In this document: positions 52,301-60,300 of the stretch, piece by piece
How positions within the stretch are numbered: position 1 is the first letter of the stretch
Layout: every line of letters starts with the position of its first letter
Assembly: GCF_905147045.1 (NCBI RefSeq)
Contig: NC_065918.1
Location: 6,076,001-6,140,000, forward strand
Length of the DNA stretch: 64,000 nucleotides
Direction of reading: 5' to 3'
Source: Nymphalis io
Lineage: Eukaryota; Arthropoda; Insecta; Lepidoptera; Nymphalidae
The notes under the pieces: generated by a model
Databases searched by the model: none
What the model was told of the DNA's origin: nothing
Seen by the model: only the letters and a program-made list of their open reading frames with translations
Made by a program: the position numbers and the translations under genes

Positions 52301-55300
52301 CTAGCTGCTCCGCGCAGTTTCACCTGTTACTACCGAACTTCCTACCGTACTACCGTACCGTACTTCCTGTGGGTTGTAACATGAACGTTAATATACAGTC
52401 TTATAATTCAAATTATTCATATTATATATTAAACTCATGAGATGTAATACGACACGAACGGTTATTAAACTACTGACAGTAGTAAATCTTAACAAGATAT
52501 TAATACAACCATGATAGTATTACGCATTCCAAGCGTTTTTCTAGTAATCCAATTTAAAAAGCCATCAACGTTCAACATCACTTTAACCATCTGAAAAGCG
52601 ATTTTTATTCCCTTAAATCTTCGTACACAAATTTAATTCAAATTAAAATATTTAACCAAATCGTTCGTACTGCTAATATAAGCTTAATGTGAATAAATAA
52701 CAGTGTTTGTGATTCAGATTAAAAATGATACTTAGGCTTAACCGAATCTGTAAACAAGTTCACCGCTGTATCATATTTAATTCAAATAAATTGTATAAAT
52801 AAATTATATTAGACAATAGCTTGAATAAATATATTTTATTATGTACTAGTTTTCGGACGCGGCTTCGTCTGGTTTTTTAAAGATATTAGGTATAAAAAGA
52901 ATGTCATTATATTTTAAATCATCGAAACTTTTAGTTAAATCTTATAATAAGACGATCGATATTTATTATTACAAGTTGAACGACACACAAAATTATTATA
53001 ATAAATTACAATACATCAAATATATTTCAAGCACAAAATTTGAAAATAATTAATATAAGGGTAAAATATTATTAGGTTTTCATTCGCTATCCCAACTTGA
53101 ACTGTTTTTTTTAATCTTATCTGCAAAATGAACGTTTAACAACACAACACACTTTTATAATTAGTAAACGTCCGTAGTAAATAAATAAAAATACTCAAAC
53201 ATTTAAATACTTTTCTTCATAAAACATTTTTTCAAGAAGTATTTACTGCTGTACTCTCCACTGGCCAATTTGTCCGCCTTTCCATATGAAACAAAACTGT
53301 AGACTTATATTAGCTACACTGCATTGCTGGACCTCAAGTTAACTCGAATTAGTATTTTCATCCAATGCATGCAGATTTCTTCAGGATATTTTCCCGCACC
53401 GCCGAGAACTTTGTTAATTGTAAATACAAATTGAAAAATCAGTGGTGCTTGCACGAGTTTGAACCCGCTATCGTCCATTTAAACTTCACGTGCTCAGACC
53501 ATTAAATCATCTCGACTCGTTCTCGTTTGATTTTACTTACATTCATACTTAATCATAAATACATACATCTTTATATAAATATAACAATAAATAATCAACT
53601 TCACGTTCTTATTTCAGACACTACTTTGAGGATTTTCATTATGTTATCATCACTAAGTAAAATGCGTAACGGGGAAGACGTTGTTATATAATTTATGTAC
53701 ATTATATACAAATTTGCTACTACTATGATGATATTTGTTAAGTTAGAAAAAAAAGGGAAGCCTGAAATCATACACATGCTTCTTACATAGATAAAATTCC
53801 TAATAATAGTCCACGGCACCATAATTCTTAAAACTTAATATAAAACTGCGGCGGGTCCTAATATATGATAAAATAAAACATAACATTATACAGAATATAC
53901 ATTACAAAAACACATTATATGTAAATATCATTTTTCTTAAGTGACCTGACAGACGTGTTTTCAAAAACATATATATATTATGGAAATATTTTGCTATTAA
54001 TCTTATCGGAGGTTAATTTCAAAACAAAATTCGCGAGATATATTCACATGGATGTTCCTCTTTATTACGAAGGGTAGCGTTCCCTTTGATGTCCGGTGCA
54101 GAATGTTTGAAACCAAACATTATATACAAGCTAATTTATATAAAAACGTACAAAACGTTTTAAATAAATCAGATAATATATTTGATTATAATTATTATAT
54201 TATTATGTTCACTCATCAATACAAATAAAAGGAATAAAGTAACTATTACAATTTATATACAAAAATCTTTATAGAATTTTATTTGTCTGTTTGTAAATAA
54301 AAAAAAAACAAATTACGTAAATAATTTTAATAATTTAATAGACAAAATAACAAATTAAAAGTTTACGCACGAATTCATTTACTCCTATCGCTATACAAAT
54401 GGGTAATTACAGTAACTAAATTCATTTTTAGGATTTATCATATCCAGTGATAGGATAAAAACGTTTACTTCGGGTAACATTATTCAATATTTCATTAGTT
54501 TTTCATCAGTTTATATTAGTGGCAACTTGACCAAAACTATTACAGTTACAAAAAACTTTATACGGTCCAACGAACATTTCACTTATACTAATAATAAATA
54601 ATTCCGGAAGTTGTTTAATAAATAGATGAGAATGTTGTATGTATAAAAAGAAAATATAAACCGGCAAATTAATTGAGATTTGAGCAATGAGATGTACCGC
54701 GCGTTTATCGTAATCGATTAACAATTTTTGTACTATCTTATAATATCTTCAATTTCGCCGCGTCAATTTTATTTTATTAATTTTTATTAAAAAAAAAGTG
54801 ATTACGCTTCAATAAATAACGTAGTTTTTTTCCAATTAGCATAATTTTATTTTTTCTATCTGCGTATTGTCTTGTCCTAAGTATTCCCGCGGCTCCAGTT
54901 AGCTCACCCACAACACTCCATTCCACTCTCCACTACACTCGTTTCCGTTTCAAAAGCCCTTGACACAGGTTTGTTTCATTTTCTACTTGCAACTTGTACT
55001 TTAATTCCATGAATCGTATAATTTCCTCTTCCTAATTTATACGGAAATTTCACTTTGAGATTATTTGATAACTCTTACCAACCTAACAGTCTCATTCAAT
55101 TAACCATTTGCTATGTTACAATATGGAAAATACCTTAAAGAGATTTTTTATAGTTTATTTAAATGCTTTACTCTTCAACTAAAAATAAAAAAAATAATTT
55201 GTATCGTATATTATGTTTGAAATAAATATTATAATAATATAATGCATTTATTTTTACTTAAAAACCAAACACATATTTTTAAATTAAAATTATATCATTA

Positions 55301-56757
55301 AAAAACATAAAACATATTTTGGTTTTGATGCACAGATAATAAAGTTTTTAACTATTATATTTTCGTTACAAGTCTTGTGAGTGGATCATTTTAAAAATCA
55401 ATTTTATTTTAAGAAATATAAAATAATCCTTAAATCACTGCCAACATCATTAGTTAAATAATAACGATCCCTCGTCTGCACGATCGCGTCAGTTTGTTAC
55501 ACATACGATGATAAATTTTAAAATAGAAAAGAAAAAAAAAATGAAACATCTAACATCTATCATAATAGGTTCGATTAAATAACAATCGATAATTTCACAT
55601 AAATAAAAAGCAATATTCTAAGACACAAAGGGCTTTTTGTTGTGCCTTTTAATATAATAACGAAAGGATGAGCTGCCTCCCCAAATGCAACATAATACCA
55701 CTTGTATTAGACACAAAGGTATTTCAGGTTGCGCTCGTTACAGCGTCCGGACATCCGTTCTGAAAGACAGATATTGTTCAGACGTCCTATTGAAAAGATG
55801 ACGCGCCTTTAGTAAACGATAATAGGGTACAGTCTCAGCCTTGTGCTTGAACACCATTTAAAACAAATTGCAACGTTATGTACATTAAATTTTAACAGTA
55901 TTCATGATTTTATTTTGCTCTTTTGACGCGTTTCAATATTTTGAAATTTAATAAAATTAAAAGTTTTCTTTTATGAGCAGATCGCAAAAATTGATCTTGT
56001 TTTAGTAAATCAGTAATATTTAATACAGATCGGCAAATGGTTTACCTTATGATAAATGATCACTGTCCATATACATTTGCATCACATTATACCAATTAAA
56101 CGCTACCGACATATTAGTTTCCAACTAAGATGTTATGTTTCTAATGCTTGTAATTGCACTGACTCACTCAACCTTCAGACGAAGAGTACAGCAATACAAA
56201 GTTGCGGTCTTGTTAAGTTCTCTACAGTACATTCAATAATTACAATAAGTAATTATAGCTACAGGTATAACGTATCGAACATTTACCGCTCCTTACTAAC
56301 TAATTAATTATATCATGAGATGCTGTAACATAACATTTTTAACATATAAACCTGACCTGCCTAAATGGATACCACCGCCCATAGAAATTGGTGCCATAAG
56401 AAAAATTTTCCACATCATACGCCACCAATATGCCACAGCAACCTTGTGAACTAAGATGTGCTCGTGCCTGTAGTTACCTGTGTTTGGGTAAGTGAACCAG
56501 TGGCTTACTCTTTCAACAGGAACACAACTATACAAAGTATTGTTGTTTGGCGGTAGAATATGTGATGAGTAGGTGGTACCAAGACGGGTGGTACCCAGAC
56601 CCACAAAGCTCTACTATAATATTTACTTGGTATATTTTATTGACCGTTTTCATTGTTAACAGAAATTTGCGAAGACCCGGAATTCCCGCGGCCCTACATG
56701 ATGAAGCGACCGGATCCACACGAAACCTTCTACGCGGCTACAGATATCATCCATCAT
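28056..56757 (+). CDS. Ddr: Discoidin domain receptor tyrosine kinase, 5' part (ten coding exons; kinase beyond window)
   Basis: A collagen-binding-type receptor tyrosine kinase at the plasma membrane. Exons: 28056-28356, 41918-42029, 44379-44610, 45138-45285, 45472-45660, 45730-45863, 45941-46148, 50561-50873, 51416-51519, 56663-56757. Each junction has an AG acceptor, nine have GT donors, and all phases match, giving 612 codons. Protein order: signal peptide 1-22; basic and Thr-rich linker 53-97; discoidin domain C106-C261; discoidin-like domain about 265-442; juxtamembrane stretch with RKKR 466-469; transmembrane helix about 478-499; cytoplasmic juxtamembrane from 500. The cysteine pairs C106/C261 and C149/C253 have the same spacing (155 and 104) as the two discoidin disulfides of human DDR2. 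Possible N-glycosylation sites are N119, N335, N349 and N415. No glycine loop or HRD/DFG kinase motif was found up to 64000, so the gene runs out of the window. Exon borders are predictions from sequence only. Confidence 0.93.
29551..29826 (-). mobile_element. Repeat-D copy, near full length
   Basis: It starts with a T run (complement of the poly-A tail), then gaaggcggacgagcatcctc, tgatggtaagtggtaacc, gccaatgcgccaccaacctt, tgtgcctgtaattacactgg and agaggagcttgcacaaaacc. It lies in Ddr intron 1, antisense to the gene. Confidence 0.8.
30665..30795 (+). repeat. Dispersed-repeat remnant
   Basis: The segments gaccgatcaccgtgaaggtt, ggaaaaggtttttaaaccac and accgctaaatggcgcggcta match, from memory, a very common lepidopteran non-autonomous repeat. 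The class is not certain. Confidence 0.4.
31734..31761 (+). repeat. (TCA)n microsatellite next to repeat end
   Basis: About nine TCA units, followed by tatcagatggaaaacgtcca and ttgctggagtaagccctccc. The flank resembles the complement of a non-LTR element end of the type that carries an ATG/TGA microsatellite tail. Confidence 0.7.
32342..32359. repeat. (TA)n microsatellite
   Basis: An uninterrupted TA run. Similar short runs lie near 2030-2044 and 63696-63712. Confidence 0.8.
33138..33387 (-). mobile_element. SINE-A copy within Ddr intron
   Basis: A reverse copy. It contains ccgattggacggcaatccg, gacacaaccagagat, aacactgccaacttcc and the head remnant ccaaaccagctgcgaggc. The body is shorter than the copy at 51780-52128. 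Confidence 0.65.
33705..33870 (+). repeat. Dispersed-repeat remnant
   Basis: Contains a duplicated tgcaaatttca block at about 33766-33794, then tgattatcggttgagtagtt and gaaagcgaaacaaacaaact, the layout of common lepidopteran non-autonomous elements. The copy at 57195-57310 ends with the related block aacagagttactttcgc. Confidence 0.4.
36165..36255 (+). mobile_element. SINE-C or LINE tail remnant
   Basis: Contains ggtggaactgcgtggtgg, then aaccttctcctttaaaag and agtagtgggacatta, the order seen in the tails at 49188-49400 and 56925-57130. The head is not detectable. Confidence 0.45.
36951..37143 (+). mobile_element. Repeat-D copy with poly-A tail
   Basis: Sense-oriented: ttgaagggtgagtgagccag, aattacaggcacaagggaca, aaggttggtggcgcattggc and cttaccatcaggtggcccat. 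It ends in a run of 13 A, which defines the sense strand and shows that the family spreads by retroposition. It is 5' truncated relative to the copy at 29551-29826. Confidence 0.8.
41918..42029 (+). CDS. Ddr: Ddr exon 2: start of discoidin domain
   Basis: Acceptor tttgcag before 41918; donor gtaaaa after 42029. Residues 101-138 include C106, the PLGMENG motif (109-115), the sequon N119-E-S and ASSSYD (124-129). These are typical of the first strands and collagen-facing loop of DDR discoidin domains. Tyr128 sits where human DDR2 has Trp52. Confidence 0.92.
42790..43027 (-). mobile_element. SINE-B copy with intact-looking pol III promoter
   Basis: Minus-strand head GAGCCGGTTGGCGTGGTTGG holds an A-box-like element (43006-43017). 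The B box GGTTCGATTCC (42964-42974) is a perfect match to the consensus. The body ends with gctctgcttagtttgggatc and ggatggccgtgtgag (minus strand). The head is tRNA-derived, but the 3' half is not tRNA, so this is a SINE and not a tRNA gene. It lies in the Ddr intron between exons 2 and 3. Confidence 0.82.
44379..44610 (+). CDS. Ddr: Ddr exon 3: core of discoidin domain
   Basis: Acceptor aaacag before 44379; donor gtaagt after 44610, ending in phase 0. Residues 138-215 carry GGAWCP (145-150, with C149), the SQGRF segment (177-181) and GVEF (186-189), both hallmarks of F5/8C domains. R180 and E188 align with R105 and E113 of human DDR2, which are reported to contribute to collagen binding. 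Confidence 0.95.
45138..45285 (+). CDS. Ddr: Ddr exon 4: end of discoidin domain
   Basis: Acceptor tttacag before 45138; donor gtaggt after 45285. Residues 216-265. It carries the late F5/8C strand pattern IVRFYPYA (239-246), C253 in TACMRVE, and the closing cysteine C261 in YGC. These complete the two predicted disulfides with C149 and C106. Confidence 0.95.
45472..45660 (+). CDS. Ddr: Ddr exon 5: first part of discoidin-like domain
   Basis: Acceptor ctacag before 45472; donor gtatta after 45660. Residues 265-328. The segments LIAYSAPKGG, SYDG and GLGQLTDSFIGPNDF match the characteristic start of the DDR-specific discoidin-like domain, which occurs only in this receptor family. This separates the gene from other F5/8C-domain proteins. 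Confidence 0.94.
45730..45863 (+). CDS. Ddr: Ddr exon 6: middle of discoidin-like domain
   Basis: Acceptor tttcag before 45730; donor gtacaa after 45863, phase 0. The preceding intron is only 69 bases. Residues 328-372 include TRWVGWNKT (family pattern YVGWSN), and the sequons N335-K-T and N349-F-S. The segment NYRLFHCVDIHTN matches the DDR strand FRxxxxVxIHxNN. Confidence 0.94.
45941..46148 (+). CDS. Ddr: Ddr exon 7: end of discoidin-like domain
   Basis: Acceptor attaacag before 45941; donor gtacgg after 46148. The preceding intron is 77 bases. Residues 373-442 include the strands EVYFSLEGERW and HARIIHIDLENRT (sequon N415), then the closing WILLSEVTFTS, which matches W(L/I)L(I/L)SEVTF of DDR proteins. 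Confidence 0.94.
48299..48640 (+). repeat. Three-unit tandem repeat, about 120 bp per unit
   Basis: Units begin at 48299, 48418 and 48540 (periods 119 and 122). Each starts with atggc(c/t)g and a cggattac-like or cagattact-like block about 25 bases in. Each then has a (c/t)aat-atggt-atcaaatga-cgg-ctt block and an attca/tacagtacac-atg-aaaatta block. Units 1 and 2 are the most alike; unit 3 is shorter and more diverged. Confidence 0.75.
49188..49400 (+). mobile_element. SINE-C copy
   Basis: The head is acgagatgacccattggata (tRNA-like A-box region). It is followed by tgcggcggtgaaggatatc and the tail ctttgcccagcagtgggaca. The internal part between them is strongly diverged or deleted. Confidence 0.6.
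50561..50873 (+). CDS. Ddr: Ddr exon 8: juxtamembrane stalk, transmembrane helix, inner juxtamembrane
   Basis: Acceptor ttttcag before 50561. The chosen donor gtatta after 50873 is the one whose phase fits the next exon. Residues 442-546. The stalk holds an acidic/Ser stretch and RKKR (466-469). Residues about 478-499 form a continuous hydrophobic helix, followed by the stop-transfer KRTR (500-503). The cytosolic part is basic and Arg-rich (RNTNARNNRRAPRLALAL). Reading past the donor meets TGA at 50896-50898. Confidence 0.92.
50936..51155 (-). mobile_element. SINE-A copy, head lost, 62 bases after Ddr exon 8
   Basis: A reverse copy starting gatttcggccacagcggcc and including cgacctgctactaagaa. 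The tRNA-derived head is missing, so this is a truncated insertion. It lies in the 542-base intron between Ddr exons 8 and 9. Confidence 0.75.
51416..51519 (+). CDS. Ddr: Ddr exon 9: cytoplasmic juxtamembrane segment
   Basis: Acceptor tctacag before 51416; donor gtaagt after 51519. Residues 546-581. It contains Y554 and Y558 in EDYREPYNIW and Y579 near the end, candidate phosphotyrosine docking sites by analogy with the juxtamembrane region of vertebrate DDRs. The exon lies between two SINE-A copies in the same orientation. Confidence 0.85.
51780..52128 (-). mobile_element. SINE-A copy, best preserved
   Basis: A reverse, apparently full-length copy. On the minus strand the head has the A box TGGTCTAGTGG (52105-52115) and the B box AGTTCAAATCC (52070-52080). 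It is followed by the body with gagtgtacacacttcc, aacttccagtctccgg (plus-strand wording), the cggcaatccgatacgac block and the 3' end at gaccacagcggtcaat. It serves as the family reference. Confidence 0.85.
53233..53525 (-). mobile_element. SINE-C copy, near full length
   Basis: On the minus strand: the head gtcgagatgatttaatggtc, the B-box-like gcgggttcaaactcg, then caagcaccactga, ctcggcggtgcgggaaaat, the gaagaaatctgcatgcat block and a decayed tail. It matches the order of the copies at 49188-49400 and 56925-57130. Confidence 0.65.
56100..56235 (-). mobile_element. Repeat-D fragment
   Basis: Plus strand tttccaactaagatgttatg, tgcttgtaattgcactgact and actcaaccttcagacgaag match the middle of the family. 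The last block, tacaaagttgcggtctt, is decayed. Confidence 0.6.
56375..56612 (-). mobile_element. Repeat-D copy just before Ddr exon 10
   Basis: Plus strand ataccaccgcccatagaaat (start slightly left of the stated border), cgccaccaatatgccacagc, ttgtgaactaagatgtgctc, ggcggtagaatatgtgatga and gtaggtggtaccaagacggg. It contains an internal partial duplication of the tggtacc block. It ends about 50 bases before the exon 10 acceptor. Confidence 0.7.
56663..56757 (+). CDS. Ddr: Ddr exon 10: cytoplasmic juxtamembrane segment with likely GC donor
   Basis: Acceptor gttaacag before 56663. The frame is open from the incoming phase and gives ICEDPEFPRPY (582-592) and FYAATDII (603-610). The sequence right after 56757 is gcaagt, the consensus of a GC-AG intron. 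The only nearby GT (56762-56763, caagtctta) is a weak donor and would also break the phase-0 end. Reading on reaches TAA within a few codons. Strong codon-level sense and phase fit support the exon; the 3' border is the less certain end. Confidence 0.78.
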
Positions 56758-56924
56758 GCAAGTCTTATTTCCATTTAAAATTTATATATTTACTTATTTT
56801 AGAAAAATATTCGTTAAGGAAGATAATTATACTTTACTTCTTATATATTTCTACATCTCAAAAGTAGTCTTTAATGTAATATAAATAGTGTTATTGTAAA
56901 AAGTAATGTGATTTTAACCGCCCA

Positions 56925-57130
56925 CTTCGATGCATTTATAATTATAATAAGTTATCTCGTGCTCGGCATTAGGAATATATCGTAAGGAAACCTGCATGTG
57001 TCGAATGAAATTCTGCTGCATGTGTAAACTGCCAAACCGCATTTGAGCATCGCTATGGAATTAGTTGCAATCCATCTCCTTAACAGGAGAAGAGGCCTTT
57101 CCCCAGCAATGGAACACTATGGGTTGTAAT
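56925..57130 (+). mobile_element. SINE-C copy, body and tail
   Basis: Contains ttatctcgtgctcggcatta, gtaaggaaacctgcatgtgt, aaccgcatttgagcatcgct and the tail aagaggcctttccccagcaa. It is the clearest example of the tail, although the tRNA head is missing or very decayed. Confidence 0.7.
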
Positions 57131-57194
57131 TTTACTTACCCACCCTATTCAAAGAAGGTAAGTCATAAATTAGTAGTTATAGTGATTGCAGGTG

Positions 57195-57310
57195 TTAAGC
57201 ATAAAAATACCCTATGATCATACAAAATATAATGAAAATCGATTCAGTGGTTTAGCCTTGAAAGCATAACAGAGTTACTTTCGCAGATATATTATTAGTA
57301 CAGATAAACC
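57195..57310 (+). repeat. Dispersed-repeat remnant
   Basis: Carries aatcgattcagtggtttagc, then cataacagagttactttcgc and the end atattattagtacaga. It is related to the 33705-33870 remnant and follows directly on the SINE-C copy. Confidence 0.45.
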
Positions 57311-60300
57311 ATCTAAAAACAGTAAATATTCCTACATTCCTAGAATGGCGCAATGTATGTATACACATTACACAGCGATGATCAATGCTAACTCTGTAGT
57401 CACTCGCTGTAATAATTAGAACCACATCTAATCAAGTTTCCAATTTGGAATCAAATTATAATCCCTGTCACGGAAATGCTTGCAGGGTTGAAAATTAAAA
57501 AATTAAATTTTATAAATACAATTTTTTCAAGTAGAATGTATGTACCAAATTTTAGTGAATCCTGCTCCCAAAAAAGCAAATATATTTAGCTCATCATCCA
57601 TCAGCTGATTACCGTTCCATTGTTATTTATCTATTTTTGCCTGGAGCATTTAAGGTCTTGTACAGCAACAACTTTTGTCTTTTTTTCTTCAATCTTTTAT
57701 AATGTGGTTTCAACGACTAGTCAAAATAACTGATAATATAAGTTCAAACATGGACAGAGAGTATTAACGTTGCTCGATTTTAATTTAACACTGTAAAATT
57801 TATGTTCTCTTATCATATTTACTATGGTTCTGCATGGTTTAATATTTAAGAAAACGCCTGCAGTGAGTCAAGCTTAATGATTCAAAATCAAATTGTTCGA
57901 CATTCAATGCTGTTGTCTCGCAAAGTTCGATCCTATCACATGTATCCACTAACTTTATACAGGTAATCTAACAATGTACTTTTACTCTCCTCTATTACTA
58001 ACTTATCTCAAGCTATCTTACAATACAGCAATCTAAAAGAAACTGGAGTAGACATTTTGGCATAAATTAAACATTCTGCTAGTTCTTTCATACTTAACAC
58101 CTTTAAGGTGGAAGGTAATGTTTAATTTGTAGAGTCAAAATGTTGGTACAGACAGCATTAGCTTATTTACTTACTTACACGTAGTACTTTGTCCAGATTG
58201 TTAGTTCTGTTTGTTATACACAAAATCTTGAATCTAGGTAAGTCCACTACATGATGTTCATGGTAGCTTTTATCTCGCTAGAGATAGCTAGAGAGAGCTA
58301 CGTAGTTACGCCACGACACGTCAGCTAAAACCACATCATATTAAAGCCCCTTTGGTAATCAAATGAACCAACAACACAATACAATGAACCCTTACTTAAT
58401 ATTGTAAATATTGTGGTATGTAGATAATAAATTGACTTAATCCATACTAACATATAAAGCCGAACAGTTCGATTGATTGTTTGAACACGCTAATCTCAGG
58501 ATCAGGCGCATAGCTACCGCCGTATCAGCCGTATCAAGATACGGAGCTCCCTAGCTACAGGGGCCCTTACAGGCCCTCGAACCCGAATAAGCAAAAATTC
58601 GTAAAATGTTATCCAAAATCTCACTTGAACTCTAAATCCGTACGCAAATTTCTCGGGAAATGAAAAGATTTACACACACTACACATTTAAAAAAACTCAT
58701 TGACGGTCAAGGCGCTATATACGCGTGAAAAAAAGATATCGCTGCAGTTAAGGGCTCCCCATCAAATTTTGATACAGGGCTGAAACGGCAAGATACGCAC
58801 TTAGATCTGGAGCCGTGCTCAAGGTCTAAGAGTCCAATTCGCAAAAGTATTTTTGCGTTAGGCAGTCCGTTTATTAAGTAAGGCTGTTGACTTAATTTCC
58901 TTACAAGCCACTGAGTCAGGTCTAACTATGCATAGCAACCAGAAATATAATAAAACTGATTAGTACCTTTCTGTATAATTGTTGGGAAATAAGTCTCTAG
59001 TTTTCAATATGAAATTAGATTTTACTATTTAAAAAACAATCGCAGTTGTTGTAGAGGATGTAAAGTATTGTATTCTAATGTACTCTCGTGCCTGTACCCT
59101 GATTTCCCGCAGGATTCGCCGCCCACTGCGCACCAAACATACCAATTGATCGTTAATTTATAACGAACGCCATTGTTTGCCGTATTAAGCATAAATGGAT
59201 TTTTTACTTTGAATATTTTATTGTTAATCTTTTATTTCTGATTTAATATTTTGAATTAAAAAACTGTAGTTTCTTCTCTAAATCGAATAAACAATTTCAG
59301 TTATTTTATATGTTGAGTGACGGCTATGCAATATAGACAACAAATACTGTTGTTTTAAAGACCAATATTCCATTCGCAATTTTTTTTTCATATATAAAGC
59401 CTTTCAGTTGTAAAATTTATTTTCATGTTATAAAGTGCCTGAAGTGTTTACCTTAATTTAATTGTCTGAAAACATATTCCAATCGCTACAGTATACCCAA
59501 CCGAAGTAACTAAACAGATTAGTAAAACCACATCACAAACTCAAATTGCAACAACGCTGTATATCACATAGTACCTCGAGGTTGATGATGATGCAAACTT
59601 ATCAAAAAATCTTATCGCCTAGAAAATAAAGACCATAATTGAAAACTACTGTTTCGCAGTTTAATTGAACGAATCACACCAACGAGGATACAAACACATC
59701 CAATGTTTCGTGTAGTTCAAATTCAAGCGTCATTATTCAAAGGGTTTTAGCGGCCAAACCCATTGCATGAACAAGTTTAAATCAAATTCGCTTAAACATT
59801 GCTCGCACTTTAAATTTACATAACGAGACATCGTAGCCAACACTTTTCACCTGCAAATTAGAAACATTCCTTTTTAATCACTGAAATACAAACTAAAGTA
59901 GAAATTAAAATAAAATAATAAAATACGCTTTTAATTATTCCATTTTTACATTTAACTATTCTGTAAGAACAAACTCGAAACTCACCACAGAAATTGGTCG
60001 TGAAATGTCAAAAAGAGATATGCAACATTGACCATAATAATTATAACATTTCAAGATAGTATATCACCATAAGGCGCTTGTCAACATTTCACGATTGAGT
60101 AATGAAGTGACTTCTTACAGAATCGCAATACCGGTGTCAAATATAAGTTTTTTTAAACTTAAATATCTTATATAACCATAAAGCTAAGGCGGACTTGTAT
60201 AGTTAAATATTTATTGTTGCAAAATAATATAAAAAGTGTAAATAAAGCAAAAGGTCAATCCCTTATCCATTATAAACGCTATAGGCATAAAATTAAAATA

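Larger units (their letters stand above)
51520..56662 (+). other. Ddr intron between exons 9 and 10 (5.1 kb)
   Basis: Contains a SINE-A copy, a full SINE-C copy and two Repeat-D copies, the last ending about 50 bases before the exon 10 acceptor. Short stretches at 52305-52400 and 52850-52920 look like starts of common dispersed repeats. No further exon was found that keeps phase. Confidence 0.7.

Noticed and set aside
56547..56867. 106-codon plus-strand frame across Ddr exon 10
   Set aside because: It runs from the Repeat-D copy through the intron into the exon in the wrong frame; the exon frame that fits the splice phases is different.
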